From Arthrobacter sp. Soil764 (lineage in GTDB: Bacteria > Actinomycetota > Actinomycetes > Actinomycetales > Micrococcaceae), in contig NZ_LMSI01000012.1 in assembly GCF_001428075.1 (NCBI RefSeq), forward strand, positions 316,507-380,506: DNA of 64,000 nt, written 5' to 3'. Each line of letters opens with the position of its first letter. The first letter of the stretch is position 1. Below are positions 7,413-15,270 of this stretch, one piece after another. The translations under genes were made by a program, and so were the position numbers. The notes below the pieces were generated by a model that was given only the letters and a program-made list of their open reading frames with translations, searched no databases and was not told where the DNA came from.

Positions 7413-9069
7413 GACTACTCTCACCGTCTCCGGCCGCGTGGCGCAGGTTCTCAGCAGCTATGTCAGCGACGTCTTCGGCGTCATGGGCAACGGCAACGTC
7501 TACTTCCTGGACGCCGTGGAGCAGCAGGGCCTCCGCTTCACCCCCGTCCGGCATGAGGGTGCCGCCATCGCCGCGGCCGACGCCTACTACCGGGCGTCCG
7601 GACGGCTCGCAGTGGGCACCACCACCTACGGGCCCGGCTACACCAACGCGCTCACCGCCCTGGCGGAGGCAGTCAAGGCGCAGATCCCCGCCGTGCTGGT
7701 CACCGGGGACGCGCCCACCAGCGGCGCCCGGCCCTGGGACGTGGACCAGGCCGCCATCGCCGCCGGCCTGGGCGCAGCCACCTTCACCGTCACCCGCGAC
7801 GCCGCGGGTGCCATCACCCGGCAGGCGGTGGAGTATGCACTCACCCGGCGCACCGCCGTCGTGCTTGCCATCCCGTACGACGTCGCCGCACTCGAGGCCG
7901 GGGACGAGGACCTTCCAGAACCGGCGGCACCTCAGGTGACGCACGACGGCGGCACGGACCTTGGGCAGGTGGCCCGCCTGCTCGCCGGGGCCAGGCGGCC
8001 GCTGATCCTCGCCGGCCGCGGCGCGCACCTGGCCGGCGCCGGCCCGGAACTCCGCGAACTCGCCGACCGGCTCGGCGCACTGACCGCCGGAACCGCCCTA
8101 GCGCTCAACCTCCTCAATGGCGAGGGGTACCTGGGCGTGGCCGGCGGTTTCGGCACCGACACCGCGGCCGGGCTCATGGGCGAGGCCGACGTGGTCCTGG
8201 TGGCCGGGGCCAGCCTGAGCCCGTTCACCCTGCGGTTCGGGCACCTGCTGGGCCCGGACAGCACGGTCATCCAGATCGACACCGCCCTGCAGCCGACCAA
8301 CCCGCGGGTGGACCTGTTCGTTCAGGCGGATGTGAAGTCTGCTGCTTCCCGACTGTTGTTGCTGCTGGACGGCGAGGCCGCTTTGGCTGGTTGGCGGGCA
8401 GAAGCTTCGCGGCGCCTCGCTTCGGGGCCGGGGCATGAGGCCGGTTCTGTGGAAACTAATGACGGCCGGCTGGACCCGCGCGCCCTCGCCATCGCGCTGG
8501 AAACCGTGATTCCGGAGCGCCGCACAGTGGTCCAGGACGGCGGCCACTTCATCGGCTGGGCGCCCATGTACTGGAACATCCCGCGGCCGCAGGACCTGGT
8601 GATGGTGGGCACCGCCTTCCAGTCGATCGGGCTGGGACTCGCGAGCGCCGTCGGGGCAGCCCGGGCGGTGGAGGACGGCCGCACGCTGGTGCTGGCCTCC
8701 GGCGACGGCGGCTTCCTGATGGGGCTGGCCGACCTCGAATCACTGATCGGTGCGGCCCGGAGCGCGATCGTGGTGATCTACAACGACGCCGCCTACGGGG
8801 CCGAGATCCACCAGTACGGCTCGCAGGGCCTGACCGAGAAACCGATGCTGATTCCGGAGGTGGACTTCAGTGGTGTGGCGCGGGCTTTGGGGGCGGAGTC
8901 CGCTGTCATCCGCTCACTATCAGACCTTTCCGCACTGCAGGAGTGGATCGATGCCGGGGCTCATGGGACGTTCGTTGCCGACTGCCGGATCACGTCCAGC
9001 GTCCGGGCCCCGTGGCTGACCGAGTGGATGAACGCAACACGGGCGGCGAAGGCTGCAGTGATTGGTTAG
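7411..9069 (+). CDS. Thiamine diphosphate-dependent enzyme (acetolactate synthase/keto-acid decarboxylase family)
   Basis: 552 residues with the three-domain ThDP layout. The N-terminal Pyr domain has the catalytic Glu in TPVRHEGAAIAAADAY (E49) and TTYGPGYTNALTALAEA. A central domain contains LILAGRGAHLAGAG. The C-terminal PP domain has the ThDP-Mg motif SGDGGFLMGLADLESLIGA running to YNDAAYGAE. Reactions in this family are decarboxylation or carboligation of 2-keto acids. With an aromatic-type aminotransferase and amino acid permease nearby, a phenylpyruvate- or indolepyruvate-type decarboxylase is possible, but acetolactate synthase-like activity cannot be excluded. Start ATG 7411 fits the leaderless promoter described. 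A 42-base match to codons for HFIGWAPMYWNIPR is found again at 15217. Confidence 0.82.
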   Translation: MTTLTVSGRVAQVLSSYVSDVFGVMGNGNVYFLDAVEQQGLRFTPVRHEGAAIAAADAYYRASGRLAVGTTTYGPGYTNALTALAEAVKAQIPAVLVTGDAPTSGARPWDVDQAAIAAGLGAATFTVTRDAAGAITRQAVEYALTRRTAVVLAIPYDVAALEAGDEDLPEPAAPQVTHDGGTDLGQVARLLAGARRPLILAGRGAHLAGAGPELRELADRLGALTAGTALALNLLNGEGYLGVAGGFGTDTAAGLMGEADVVLVAGASLSPFTLRFGHLLGPDSTVIQIDTALQPTNPRVDLFVQADVKSAASRLLLLLDGEAALAGWRAEASRRLASGPGHEAGSVETNDGRLDPRALAIALETVIPERRTVVQDGGHFIGWAPMYWNIPRPQDLVMVGTAFQSIGLGLASAVGAARAVEDGRTLVLASGDGGFLMGLADLESLIGAARSAIVVIYNDAAYGAEIHQYGSQGLTEKPMLIPEVDFSGVARALGAESAVIRSLSDLSALQEWIDAGAHGTFVADCRITSSVRAPWLTEWMNATRAAKAAVIG

Positions 9070-9123
9070 GTAATTCCCACGGCAGTGCGACCGTTTCCGG
9101 TGGCTGGTTATAGCCAGGACAAT

Positions 9124-11280
9124 TTACTTCGGCTCGTTCATCTTTGCTTCCTGCTTTGTGCGGTGTGTCTCGTGATACTCAGTTCGGAGAGCGCTGAGAC
9201 GACGACCATCGGGTAGTTCCCAGAAGGACCAGCCATTGGTGGCACCCTTACGAATGTGATGACCAGCGCCTGAAGGGGTTGAAAACTTCTTCCCATCGTC
9301 CGTAAGCAACTCGCCAGTTGCAAGCACTTCGCATTTGCGATCGGCCCATTGGCCGTACCGAGCCCGCAACACGGTCCCCACCGGAAGAAGCCCCGATGCC
9401 ACAAGTTCACGCGTGCTTGTCTCCGGTAACCCTGCCACCGGCCCCGTGCTTACGACGCCGACGTGGCCCTCCGGGATGCGCCAAGTTGCTATAAGTGCAT
9501 CCGCAACGTCGGAGGTCCTGTGGTCGATCTCCTTCTCGCTCCAACCGTCAACGGAAAGTTCGCGGATTCTACGATTCATTAGAAGAACGTCGTGGCGTTC
9601 GAGTTTGGCGCGTTTCCCGTTCTCTCCCAGCCAAGGCCCATTGGACACTGCAGAGTTTAGAGTCGCGGTTAGAAGAGTAAGGTTCCCGAACCTATGTATG
9701 TGCGATTCGCGCTCCACTTCTTCCGCTAGGTCGCTCACCGGCCAATGCTGGGTCCAACTTTGAGGCATTAAGTGTTCAATGGGGAGGCCTACTCGTGCAA
9801 CGCGCGTTCCGGTCGCGGACGGGGTGGAGCCCGTATATCCTCGGTAGTGATCCTCGACTGCTTCGAGAAACATACGCAGGCGGCCCCGTCTGAAGCGCCT
9901 ATACGCTGCATCGGCGGCCAGTGCTGTGCGCAGTTCCTCGTCCCCGGGCCAATAGGTACTGGCTGCATTCAGATTAGTAAGAGAGCGTTCGATACTTTCC
10001 ACCAAGTCGGTGTCAGCAATACGACGATGAACACCGATTAGTTCGGCAACGACTCGCCCCATGTCACCCAACGAAAGTCTAAGCAACGCTCGCCGCATGA
10101 ACCAGCTCTCCAGCATGGCAACAACTTTGTCCCGAGGGCCCTGCGAGACCTCTGACCCAGGCTCATGAAGCCACAACAACACCGGCTTTAGTGCCTCAAT
10201 CTCGGCAGCTTGACTGCGGTAAACACACATCTCAACGACGCTGAGCTCCGCATGCGGATCGGCCGCGCGTTCTGTCCATCTTTGGTATTGGCTCGCCTGA
10301 TCTTTAATGCTCCTCAATAGCGTTGCCATCGGGAAGCTGGCCTCGTGCTCCACATAATGCTTAAAGCGGGTGAAGGTTGACTTCGGGCCAATCTCTTCTC
10401 CTACTCTGGAGACGAGCCATTGATTCAGGAACAGTGAACTGCGTGAGATGGGGTATCGCCCCACGCTGATCTCCTTTTCCCAAAACTTCGTGTCAAACGG
10501 CCACAGGTCCCTGTATGCCATATGCGTATCTATGCCCTCAGCAGTAAGACGCTGAAAGACAAAATTCTTGATTAGGTCGGCAGCAGTTAAGGGCGTCCCC
10601 CTTGCATTCAGGGTCTCGAATATCTCCTGGGAATTCTCGTCTGCGCGCAGACCTATCACAACGATTTGTAGTGACTGGGTAAGGACGTTGGCAAGCGCAT
10701 TGGCCCTTACTGCGACCATTTCGTCTCCCGCTTCACACGTCCACGATGCAATCTGTTCAGCAAAGTACTGATGAGCTCGGGGGATCAGTGAGGAAGCATG
10801 ATTCAGTGTGGGGTATGCGACCGGAGGATCGGTGAGCATGATTTCGTCATAGGCCTCCCGGTCGCGATTGGAATGACGCAGCTTGAGCGGAACGTCTTCT
10901 CCCTGCACAAAAGCGATCGGATTCTGTGTCAAAGCTTCAAGCTGGCCGGTAACCTGGTCTACTCCTGCCGCCTCAAAGACCGAGGCCGCTGCGTCGAATA
11001 ACAGCTGCAAAGTTGTAAGCCTTTGCTGGCCATCGATTATCGACCAAGACTGCAGCGAACCCATCTGACCAGGCATTGACTGCAAAACGACCGCACCCAA
11101 AAAGTGCGTCGGCGAGGCTGCAGGGTTGGCAAGCCTCAAGTCCACCAATCGGCGAACATCCTGCCACAACGGTACCCACTGATTGTCCTGCTCCCACACA
11201 TATGGGCGTTGAAACAAGGGCACAACGAGGTGCTGCGGCATCGTGAACACCTCTAAGGGCGTTCGAACAGCAGTGTCCAT
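9124..11280 (-). CDS. GmrSD-type restriction protein: DUF262 + DUF1524 (HNH) + C-terminal RAMA-like domain
   Basis: 718 residues from ATG 11280, seven bases after AGGAGGAG. The DUF262 half contains PLFQRPYVWE (21-30), IDGQQRLTTLQLL (82-94) and ETLNARGTPLTAADLIKNF, the ParB/sulfiredoxin-like NTP-binding core of GmrS. The DUF1524 half has the HNH-type IEHLMPQSW (501-509) and HRFGNLTLLTATLN. After about 620 comes LVASGLLPVGTVLRARYG ... FSTPSGAGHHI ... NGWSFWELPDG, which reads as a RAMA (restriction enzyme adenine methylase-associated) domain. GmrSD enzymes cut DNA with modified bases; here both subunits and a putative reader sit in one chain. Composition is visibly less GC-biased than flanking genes, suggesting horizontal transfer. 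No methylase partner is present. Confidence 0.85.
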   Translation of the reverse strand: MDTAVRTPLEVFTMPQHLVVPLFQRPYVWEQDNQWVPLWQDVRRLVDLRLANPAASPTHFLGAVVLQSMPGQMGSLQSWSIIDGQQRLTTLQLLFDAAASVFEAAGVDQVTGQLEALTQNPIAFVQGEDVPLKLRHSNRDREAYDEIMLTDPPVAYPTLNHASSLIPRAHQYFAEQIASWTCEAGDEMVAVRANALANVLTQSLQIVVIGLRADENSQEIFETLNARGTPLTAADLIKNFVFQRLTAEGIDTHMAYRDLWPFDTKFWEKEISVGRYPISRSSLFLNQWLVSRVGEEIGPKSTFTRFKHYVEHEASFPMATLLRSIKDQASQYQRWTERAADPHAELSVVEMCVYRSQAAEIEALKPVLLWLHEPGSEVSQGPRDKVVAMLESWFMRRALLRLSLGDMGRVVAELIGVHRRIADTDLVESIERSLTNLNAASTYWPGDEELRTALAADAAYRRFRRGRLRMFLEAVEDHYRGYTGSTPSATGTRVARVGLPIEHLMPQSWTQHWPVSDLAEEVERESHIHRFGNLTLLTATLNSAVSNGPWLGENGKRAKLERHDVLLMNRRIRELSVDGWSEKEIDHRTSDVADALIATWRIPEGHVGVVSTGPVAGLPETSTRELVASGLLPVGTVLRARYGQWADRKCEVLATGELLTDDGKKFSTPSGAGHHIRKGATNGWSFWELPDGRRLSALRTEYHETHRTKQEAKMNEPK

Positions 11281-11505
11281 TTGTTCGTCTCCTCCTAGCC
11301 AAATGCCGCGTGCCAGCAAGACTGGGGCTAATGAGGACGAGCCTATTATGTTTCCGTTCATCACCCCCTGACTCGACACGTCATTCTCCAAAGCTCTGTC
11401 ATCTCAAATAACCAGCCTTTGCAATCTGGCCACCCCATGCGTGCGATACGCCGCTTCCCGGCCACATCCGGCATAGACAAACCAAGGCAACTGGTTGTCC
11501 CAGTC

Positions 11506-11595
11506 ATGAAGACAATCGCTTACAGCGAATGCGGAAACCCGGACCTCCTCGAACCGGCGAGCAGCGCATGCCGAACTGAAGGCTCCGTCCCCTGA
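11506..11595 (+). pseudogene. Broken 5-prime end of a zinc-type alcohol dehydrogenase/quinone oxidoreductase
   Basis: The first codons read MKTIAYSECGNPDLLE, the typical N-terminus of medium-chain dehydrogenase/reductases (usually followed by a VE.P segment). After residue 16 the frame runs into unrelated sequence and stops at 11595 inside a terminator hairpin. Only this stub remains. Confidence 0.4.
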
Positions 11596-11607
11596 GGACG
11601 GAGCCTT
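11579..11607. terminator. Hairpin terminator
   Basis: AAGGCTCCGTCC, a five-base loop, then GGACGGAGCCTT: a perfect 12-bp stem. It lies between the GmrSD/oxidoreductase debris and the small membrane protein gene, and probably ended the transcript of the gene now reduced to a stub. Confidence 0.6.
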
Positions 11608-11662
11608 CGCTGTGCCCACTGCGTTCGTGAGAGGCTAAAAGAAACTCGCATTGGGGGACACT

Positions 11663-11839
11663 GTGGATATTGCCTGGATGCTGCTCAACGCGGCAGTTCT
11701 GATTGTGCCGATCGCCATCGGCGTGGCACTTCTGTACTGGATCATCCGGCTGGGCGTGAAGCACGGCCTGCGTTCGTACTACGCGGAGAACACCCGTGAG
11801 ACGGCCATGGAGGCACCACAGCCCCGCGGCCTGGGTTAG
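11663..11839 (+). CDS. Small single-helix membrane protein, unknown function
   Basis: About 58 residues from GTG 11663, which follows GGGGG at five bases; TTG 11651 is an alternative. One hydrophobic segment (WMLLNAAVLIVPIAIGVALLY region) precedes a basic, then acidic, tail ending EAPQPRGLG. I do not recognise a family. It stands alone between a terminator and the NAD-binding protein gene. Confidence 0.6.
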   Translation: MDIAWMLLNAAVLIVPIAIGVALLYWIIRLGVKHGLRSYYAENTRETAMEAPQPRGLG

Positions 11840-11976
11840 TCCACGCTCTCCCCCACCCGGGGCGACCTGCAGCGGGCCATCAGCCCGAACCGCACTCCCC
11901 AGTGCGCGCACACCACACGGCAGGGACACTGAAAAACACCGGCGTTTTGTCGTAGGACCGGCTTAGGATTTCTTCC

Positions 11977-12726
11977 ATGAGGATTGCCGTTGCCGGGGGA
12001 ACCGGTACAGTGGGCCGCCACGTTGTGGCCATCGCCAGGGAGCGCGGGCATGATGTGGTCAGCCTCAGCCGCACCGAAGGAGTGGACCTGGTCACCGGGC
12101 GTGGCCTCGACCATGCACTCCAGGATGTCGAAACCGTCATCGACGTCTCCGGCCTCCAGACCCTTTCCACCAAGAAAGCCGTGGACTTCTTCACCAACGC
12201 CACCCAGAACCTGCTGGCGGCCGAGAAAAAAGCCGGCGTAAAGCACCATGTGGCGCTGTCCATCGTGGGCATCGACAAGGCCAATTCAGGACTGTACGCC
12301 GGGAAGCTGGTGCAGGAGGACGAAGTCAGGCACGGCGGCATTCCCTGGACCCTCCTCCGGTCCACCCAGTTCCACGAGTTCGTACCGATGTCCATCAAGG
12401 CCGCCTCCGTGGGTCCGCTGGTCATGGTGCCCACCATGGTCACCCAGCCGGTGTCGGCAAAAGAGGTGGCCGAGACCCTGGTGACCGCGGCCGAGGCCGG
12501 CCCGACGGGACGCCTCCCGGACCTCGGCGGCCCGCGGACGGAACAACTGAAAGGCCTGGTCGCGGCCTACCTGGCCAAGACGCAGCAGAAAAAACGGATC
12601 GTTCCGCTGCACCTTCCCGGCCCCATGGGCAAGGCAATGCGCAACGGCGGCCTGATCCCGGCGCCGGGATCCGCCGTCGGACACCAGACGTTCCTGGAGT
12701 GGCTCGACGCCATCGACGCCGCGTAA
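11977..12726 (+). CDS. Atypical SDR / NmrA-like NAD(P)-binding protein
   Basis: 249 residues. The N-terminal Rossmann motif is VAGGTGTVGRHVVAIARERG (GxxGxxG type), with DVSGLQTLSTKKAVDFFTNA, HHVALSIVGID and LRSTQFHEFV in the usual positions of NAD(P)H-binding sugar-epimerase-like proteins. No Tyr-x-x-x-Lys active site is obvious, so it may act as a redox sensor or weak oxidoreductase. TAGGAT lies seven bases before the ATG and no Shine-Dalgarno is seen, so a leaderless mRNA is likely. Confidence 0.82.
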   Translation: MRIAVAGGTGTVGRHVVAIARERGHDVVSLSRTEGVDLVTGRGLDHALQDVETVIDVSGLQTLSTKKAVDFFTNATQNLLAAEKKAGVKHHVALSIVGIDKANSGLYAGKLVQEDEVRHGGIPWTLLRSTQFHEFVPMSIKAASVGPLVMVPTMVTQPVSAKEVAETLVTAAEAGPTGRLPDLGGPRTEQLKGLVAAYLAKTQQKKRIVPLHLPGPMGKAMRNGGLIPAPGSAVGHQTFLEWLDAIDAA

Positions 12727-12739
12727 AAGCCGATGCCAA

Positions 12740-12757
12740 ATGGGGCAGTTGCCCCAT
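12740..12757. promoter_or_regulatory. Perfect palindrome upstream of the conserved unknown gene
   Basis: ATGGGGCA gt TGCCCCAT: 8-bp arms, perfect, 53 bases before the ATG at 12811. A TAGTCT hexamer (12779-12784) follows and could be the -10. The position suits a regulator site; the LuxR-domain protein encoded downstream is a candidate binder. Confidence 0.4.
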
Positions 12758-12810
12758 GCCCTTGCTGCGGACCGGTCCTAGTCTCAGGGCATAGAGAAAA
12801 GGAGGCGGCC

Positions 12811-13566
12811 ATGACCACCTACCAGCCGCAGTCATCAGCAGAGGCAACACCGACACTTGCCGACCTTCCGGAAGACCCAGCGGAGCATTTCGCCGGCTAC
12901 GCCGTCCTGGGGTTGCCTTTTACCAGCGGCCATTACCTGGCGTTCCGGGATTTTCCGGTGAGCTCCGTTGGCCCCGGCTACCGCTCCGTCTGGCACCGCA
13001 CGCCCGGCGGCGAGTGGACCATCTACGCCAACACCGCACCGGAGTTCAGCTGCGCACGCTACTTCGGGGCGGCCGTGCACCATACGGTGGAGACCGACGT
13101 CAACATCCAGTGGAGCGGGCCGTTCACCGCGGTCATTACGGTTCCGGGCGTCATTGACTGGCGCCTGCAGCTGGGCACCTCCGCGGCCACCTCAATACTG
13201 ACCGCCATGGCCGTCCGGATGCCCGAAACGCTGTGGCGCAGTGAGCCCGTGCTCCACGCCATGGGAGCATTCGCGGGGCCATTGCTGAACGCCGGCAAGA
13301 TGAAGGTCTCCGGTGTGGTGCCCAACGGCCAGACGTTCCAGGCCCAGCCCCGGCAGTTGTGGCTGGTCACGGATTCCCAGGCGACCATCCTGGGTGAGGA
13401 CGCGGGACGGCCCGGGGCGTTGGCGGTGCAGGACCACCTGGCGGACTTCTGGCTTCCGCAACGTGGACTGTTCGGAGCCCGGGTGGGCGTGCGGTTCCCG
13501 TCCACCGCCCGTGCCGGCAAAGCGGAATCCGCGCGCATAAGGGCCCGGAAGAACCAGGCGGCGTGA
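12811..13566 (+). CDS. Conserved protein of unknown function, paralogue of the gene at 58844
   Basis: 251 residues, no signal peptide or membrane helix. I do not recognise the family. It shares a clear pattern with the protein at 58844-59581: GLPF.SG...A.R.FP..SVGPGY.SVW, then WTIYA..APE.SCARYF, a central hydrophobic LHAMGAFAGPLLNAGKM region, and DFWLPQRGLFG near the end. The start has AAAGGAGGCGGCC before the ATG. A TAGTCT -10 and a palindrome precede it. The next gene encodes an HD-GYP/LuxR regulator; the paralogue lies in a LuxR-regulator neighbourhood, hinting at a regulated stress or transport-related role. Confidence 0.75.
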   Translation: MTTYQPQSSAEATPTLADLPEDPAEHFAGYAVLGLPFTSGHYLAFRDFPVSSVGPGYRSVWHRTPGGEWTIYANTAPEFSCARYFGAAVHHTVETDVNIQWSGPFTAVITVPGVIDWRLQLGTSAATSILTAMAVRMPETLWRSEPVLHAMGAFAGPLLNAGKMKVSGVVPNGQTFQAQPRQLWLVTDSQATILGEDAGRPGALAVQDHLADFWLPQRGLFGARVGVRFPSTARAGKAESARIRARKNQAA

Positions 13567-13638
13567 TGGCGGCGGGCCGGTCCCTACGGCCCGCCGACCC
13601 CTACTGCCCGAGGCGATGGCTTCCCTAGAATGGCACGT

Positions 13639-15183
13639 GTGAAGCAGCCAACGGCTGGACCCCGACGCAGTGAAGTCCTGGCCGCGCTGTCCCTCGCCAT
13701 CGACCTGGGCCTGGGGCAACCGATGGAGCACATGCTGCGGTCCTGCCTGCTGGCGTTGCGGATCGCCAAGGCAGCGGGCGTTGACGCCGCCGGCCAGGGC
13801 AGGCTCTACTACGCCAACCAGGTGGCCTGGATCGGCTGCCACGCGGATTCCTTCGAACTGGCAGCGCTGTTCACGGACGATATCGCTTTCCGCGCCGATT
13901 ACTACAACCGCGACCAGCACGGACTGCCCATGTACGCCGGCATGTTCAGCCATGCCGGCGCGGGCCTCCCGCCGCTGGCCCGCTTTGCATACTGGACGCG
14001 TTTCGCGGCGACGGGCAGCACCGCCGTGCGCAACATGATTGCCTCGCACTGTATTTCCGCCGGGGTGTTGGCCACCAATGTGGGGCTCGACGGCGGCGTG
14101 GCAGGACTGCTTGCCCACACCTTTGAGCGGTGGGACGGCAAGGGCCTGCCGGAGGGAGTCGCGGGGCCGGACATCCCGCTGGAAATGCGGATCATGCACC
14201 TCGCGGATACGGCAGAGGTGTTCCTGCGGCAGGAGGGTGTGGCCGGTGCTGTGGCGATGGTACGGGCGCGGCGCGGCAGCCAGTTCGATCCCGCCCTGGC
14301 CGGGCTATTCATCGACCAGGCCGAGGCGCTCACCGAAGGACTCCTCGAGGTCGACTGCTGGCAGGCGGCCCTGGACCTGGCTCCCACCGACGCTCCCCTG
14401 TCCGGCCCCCAACTGGACGCGGTCCTCCAAGCGGTGGGTGACTTCGCCGACCTCAAATCTCCCTACACCGCCGGGCACTCCCGCGCCGTGGCGGCCCTCG
14501 CAGCGGCCGCCGGCGAGATACACGGGCTGCCGGCCGACGACGTCACGCAGCTCCGCCGGGCAGGATGGGTGCACGACATCGGCCGGCTGGGAGTATCCAA
14601 CCAGGTGTGGGACAAGAAGGAGCCGCTCTCCCGGGCGGATCTGGAACGCATCCACATGCATCCGTACCTCGGGGAACGGATCCTCAGCCGCGTCCCCGGG
14701 CTGAAGGGCGAGGCGGCCCTGACCGGGCTGCACCATGAGCGGCTGGACGGGTCAGGCTACCCACGCGGAATTGACGGAACGGAGCTCGGGATCAAGCAGC
14801 GGATCCTGGCGGCCGCAGACTCCTACCATGCCTCCCTGGAGCCGCGTCCGCACCGGGCCGCGCTCACGCCGGCCGATGCAGCCGCCAGGCTTCGGCAGGA
14901 AGTTTCAGCCTGCCGGATCAGCCGCGAGGCTGCAGACGCCGTGCTTACATCGGCCGGCCAGCAGCCCCACCGCCGGCCTGCCGCTCCGGCCGGGCTTACC
15001 CCCAGGGAAGTGGAAATCCTGGGCATGCTGTGCCGCGGCATGACCCCGGCTGAGATAGCCGCCAGCCTGTTTCTGGCCCGCAAGACCGTCCGCAACCACG
15101 TGGAGCACATCTACGCCAAGATCGGTGCAACCAACCGGGTGGGTGCCACACTGTTCGCGGTACGGAACGGCCTGACCCACTAA
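13639..15183 (+). CDS. HD-GYP-like phosphohydrolase fused to a LuxR-type HTH
   Basis: About 514 residues. The C-terminal third has an HD domain: GHSRAVAALAAAAGEIHG, RAGWVHDIGRLGVSN (HD pair), HPYLGERIL, then HHERLDGSGYPRG, the GYP-type signature with S in place of the usual residue. The last 60 residues are a LuxR/GerE helix-turn-helix (LTPREVEILGMLCRGMTPAE ... KTVRNHVEHIYAKIG). The N-terminal half repeats the fold in worn form (FERWDGKGLPEGVAG). HD-GYP domains hydrolyse cyclic nucleotides, so a nucleotide-controlled DNA-binding protein is inferred. GTG 13639 is preferred over ATG 13630: TAGAAT overlaps the ATG and ends seven bases before the GTG, as in leaderless genes here. Confidence 0.85.
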   Translation: MKQPTAGPRRSEVLAALSLAIDLGLGQPMEHMLRSCLLALRIAKAAGVDAAGQGRLYYANQVAWIGCHADSFELAALFTDDIAFRADYYNRDQHGLPMYAGMFSHAGAGLPPLARFAYWTRFAATGSTAVRNMIASHCISAGVLATNVGLDGGVAGLLAHTFERWDGKGLPEGVAGPDIPLEMRIMHLADTAEVFLRQEGVAGAVAMVRARRGSQFDPALAGLFIDQAEALTEGLLEVDCWQAALDLAPTDAPLSGPQLDAVLQAVGDFADLKSPYTAGHSRAVAALAAAAGEIHGLPADDVTQLRRAGWVHDIGRLGVSNQVWDKKEPLSRADLERIHMHPYLGERILSRVPGLKGEAALTGLHHERLDGSGYPRGIDGTELGIKQRILAAADSYHASLEPRPHRAALTPADAAARLRQEVSACRISREAADAVLTSAGQQPHRRPAAPAGLTPREVEILGMLCRGMTPAEIAASLFLARKTVRNHVEHIYAKIGATNRVGATLFAVRNGLTH

Positions 15184-15216
15184 CCCGGAGGCGCCGCCGC
15201 GTCAAAGCCGGGGCGT

Positions 15217-15258
15217 CACTTCATCGGCTGGGCCCCCATGTACTGGAACATCCCACGG
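15217..15258 (+). pseudogene. 42-bp relic of a ThDP-enzyme gene
   Basis: This stretch matches 8545-8586 inside the ThDP enzyme gene at 40 of 42 bases; both mismatches are synonymous (Ala GCG/GCC, Pro CCG/CCA) and both encode HFIGWAPMYWNIPR. Flanking sequence does not match. The synonymous changes suggest a remnant of a second, once-functional paralogue rather than a fresh copy. Confidence 0.6.
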
Positions 15259-15270
15259 GACGTCCCTGCA

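Noticed and set aside
11540..11580. CTCGAACC-like sequence suggesting a tRNA T-arm or attachment site
   Set aside because: No flanking stem of the right length on either strand and no acceptor or anticodon arm.
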